Positions 14,391 to 15,285 of a DNA stretch of 15,285 nt are shown piece after piece; position 1 is the stretch's first letter, and the number at the start of each line of letters is the position of its first letter. The DNA lies in assembly GCA_046727855.1 (NCBI GenBank), contig JBKPDL010000185.1, positions 1 to 15,285 on the forward strand. Direction: 5' to 3'. Under the pieces are notes generated by a model, which was given only the letters and a program-made list of their open reading frames with translations, searched no databases and was not told the origin of the DNA. This stretch comes from DASPWV01 sp046727855. Its GTDB lineage: Bacteria > Acidobacteriota > Vicinamibacteria > Vicinamibacterales > UBA2999. The position numbers and the translations under genes were made by a program.

Positions 14391-14666
14391 CACGATAACC
14401 GTGGGGCAGTTGTCTACGACAATCTCGTCGTCAACTATCACCTGGGGAATCTCCGCTTTGACAATCAAATCGAGATCGAGGGTGTCGGAGAGCAGACTTT
14501 CAGCGACGGCGGCGACAGCGGATCCCTTATCGTAAACGCGGGGATGGAAGCTGTGGCGCTGCTGTTCGCGGGCAGCGATGCTGGCGGCTCGAACGGGCTC
14601 GGGTTGACGTACGCCAACCCCATTCACCGCGTGTTGAAGGACTTGAAGTCAACGCTCTTGTTCTAG
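14391..14666 (+). pseudogene. Nal1-like/trypsin-like serine protease, C-terminal fragment
   Basis: The frame opens after a TGA at 14388-14390, with no good start codon, and reads AVVYDNLVVNYHLGNLRFDN, then FSDGGDSGSLIV (the nucleophile-serine motif GDSGS), then ALLFAGSDAGG and GLTYANPIHRVLKDL to a TAG. This is the last ~90 residues of a trypsin-fold protease of the bacterial Nal1-like kind. Catalytic His and Asp are not found upstream. It is followed after 28 bases by the intact small gene at 14695, a neighbour often seen with such proteases in my experience of these genomes. Confidence 0.65.
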
Positions 14667-14694
14667 ACCGCAGACGGCGCGATGATGGGGAGCC

Positions 14695-14919
14695 ATGCCT
14701 GAGGTCTCGTTGGAGAAGGCACAAGCAGCAAAACAGACGGCGCTTCAGCGATTCGGAACGATCGGCGCGGTTGTCGGAGTAGGCATCACCCGAGTCGACG
14801 GACAGTACGCCATCAAGATAAACCTGAGCGAGCCACTCGGCCCCGGCACGGAGCTGCCCACCGAGATCGACGGCGTTCGCGTACACGTTGAAGTCACAGG
14901 AGTCATCCGGGCGCGCTGA
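14695..14919 (+). CDS. Small conserved hypothetical protein (74 aa)
   Basis: MPEVSLEKAQAAKQTALQRF is followed by GAVVGVGITRVDGQYAIKIN, LSEPLGPGTELPTEIDGVRV and VEVTGVIRAR. The pattern (short helix, then VGVGI..DG.YA.KVN and a strand-loop-strand end) matches a widespread small alpha/beta family of unknown function. A similar module occurs at the N-terminus of Nal1-like proteases. GGGGAG lies a few bases before ATG 14695. No signal peptide or membrane segment. It appears complete although its protease-like neighbour is broken. Confidence 0.7.
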   Translation: MPEVSLEKAQAAKQTALQRFGTIGAVVGVGITRVDGQYAIKINLSEPLGPGTELPTEIDGVRVHVEVTGVIRAR

Positions 14920-15054
14920 CGCAAGGAGCACGTACGGGGCAGGCGCAACCGGCGTCTGGCCGGAGAAACGAGGTGCTGCGGTTCCGCGACGGTGCGCTGC
15001 GTCGCCGTGTCGCTGCCGTTCGACGCGCCGCTCCCCATCGCCGCGCGGGCCGTC
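14920..15054. other. No recognisable gene
   Basis: GC-rich sequence whose open frames are Arg-rich shadows. I see no gene, hairpin or promoter that I can support. Confidence 0.4.
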
Positions 15055-15285
15055 TCACGCCGACTCGTTCGAGCGGTAGGCGGATCCGTTGGCGTCGGCG
15101 TGCTGATCGCTGACCTCCGGAGGACCCCCGCCGCGGTCAAAGTCCTGGACCCCGTACCCGATCAGATCGATCTCGGACTTCATCGGCAACGTGTCGACGA
15201 GCCCGACGGAAGGCAGAATGGCGCACGCGCCGGATCTAGCGGTGCAGTCAAGACGATCATGGCCACGTCGCGCGTATCGAAGCCG
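15055..15285 (-). pseudogene. Trypsin-like protease fragment, frameshifted, runs off the window
   Basis: On the minus strand from the window edge one frame reads RDVAMIVLTAPLDPARA, which contains the S1-protease 'DVA..VL' block with the catalytic Asp. The similarity then moves by one base near 15229 into another frame, giving ILPSVGLVDTLPMKSEIDLI and GYGVQDFDRGG, the next conserved blocks (usually 'VGYG'). It ends at a TGA (15055-15057) without the GDSGGP serine region. The N-terminal part with the His lies outside. Unless the shift is a sequencing error, the gene is dead. Confidence 0.55.

Noticed and set aside
14127..14627. Minus-strand open frame of 166 codons
   Set aside because: It covers the protease fragment in antisense and the Omp85 fragment out of frame, with no motif of its own.
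1..15285. CRISPR arrays, tRNA or rRNA genes
   Set aside because: I saw no regularly spaced repeats and no cloverleaf or rRNA-like sequence by eye. A dedicated scan was not possible.

Overview
GC-rich bacterial DNA with leaderless rRNA-free, protein-coding content. The mix of families (DUF5916-type outer-membrane protein, exported cyclase-family hydrolase, exported amidohydrolase, multicopper oxidase with an extra N-terminal domain, three-subunit molybdenum hydroxylase, Omp85 C-terminal domain) resembles Acidobacteriota, probably the Vicinamibacteria group. That assignment is an inference from protein character and is not proven by any marker gene here.

Left part (1-3700) is a scarred accessory region. 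It starts with the 3' end of a trypsin-like protease (+) and a hairpin, then a frameshifted serine-recombinase remnant (-), a possible membrane-anchor tail (+), a small four-helix membrane protein (-), and an exported cyclase-family protein (+). The last gene lacks the usual C-terminal strand and runs directly into the C-terminal half of a DUF5916 protein in another reading frame, which looks like a deletion scar. A 223-bp convergent intergenic region follows, packed with perfect inverted repeats.

Middle part (3700-9100, all minus strand) reads DoxX membrane protein, then multicopper oxidase, then amidohydrolase (4-nt ATGA overlap with the oxidase), a hairpin, then a Tat-exported glycosylasparaginase-type Ntn hydrolase with its own strong ribosome binding site. 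Oxidase, amidohydrolase and asparaginase all carry export signals, so this looks like a periplasmic oxidative/amide-hydrolytic set. The substrate is unknown.

Right part (9100-13920, plus strand) has a short secreted ORF with its own promoter and RBS, a relic region, a sigma70-like promoter, and then a molybdenum-hydroxylase operon: 2Fe-2S subunit, Mo-cofactor subunit (ATGA overlap), FAD subunit, and a small Cys-containing protein (ATGA overlap). The FAD subunit lacks extra cysteines that I would expect near its single C123.

The far right (13920-15285) is again a gene graveyard: an Omp85/BamA C-terminal fragment (-), a Nal1-like serine protease C-terminal fragment (+), an intact 74-residue protein (+), and a frameshifted trypsin-like protease fragment (-) running off the window. 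I see no tRNA, rRNA, CRISPR array or intact mobile element. No single feature clearly amounts to a new system. The best candidates for novelty are the compound palindrome at 3489-3650 and the oxidase/amidohydrolase/asparaginase cluster.
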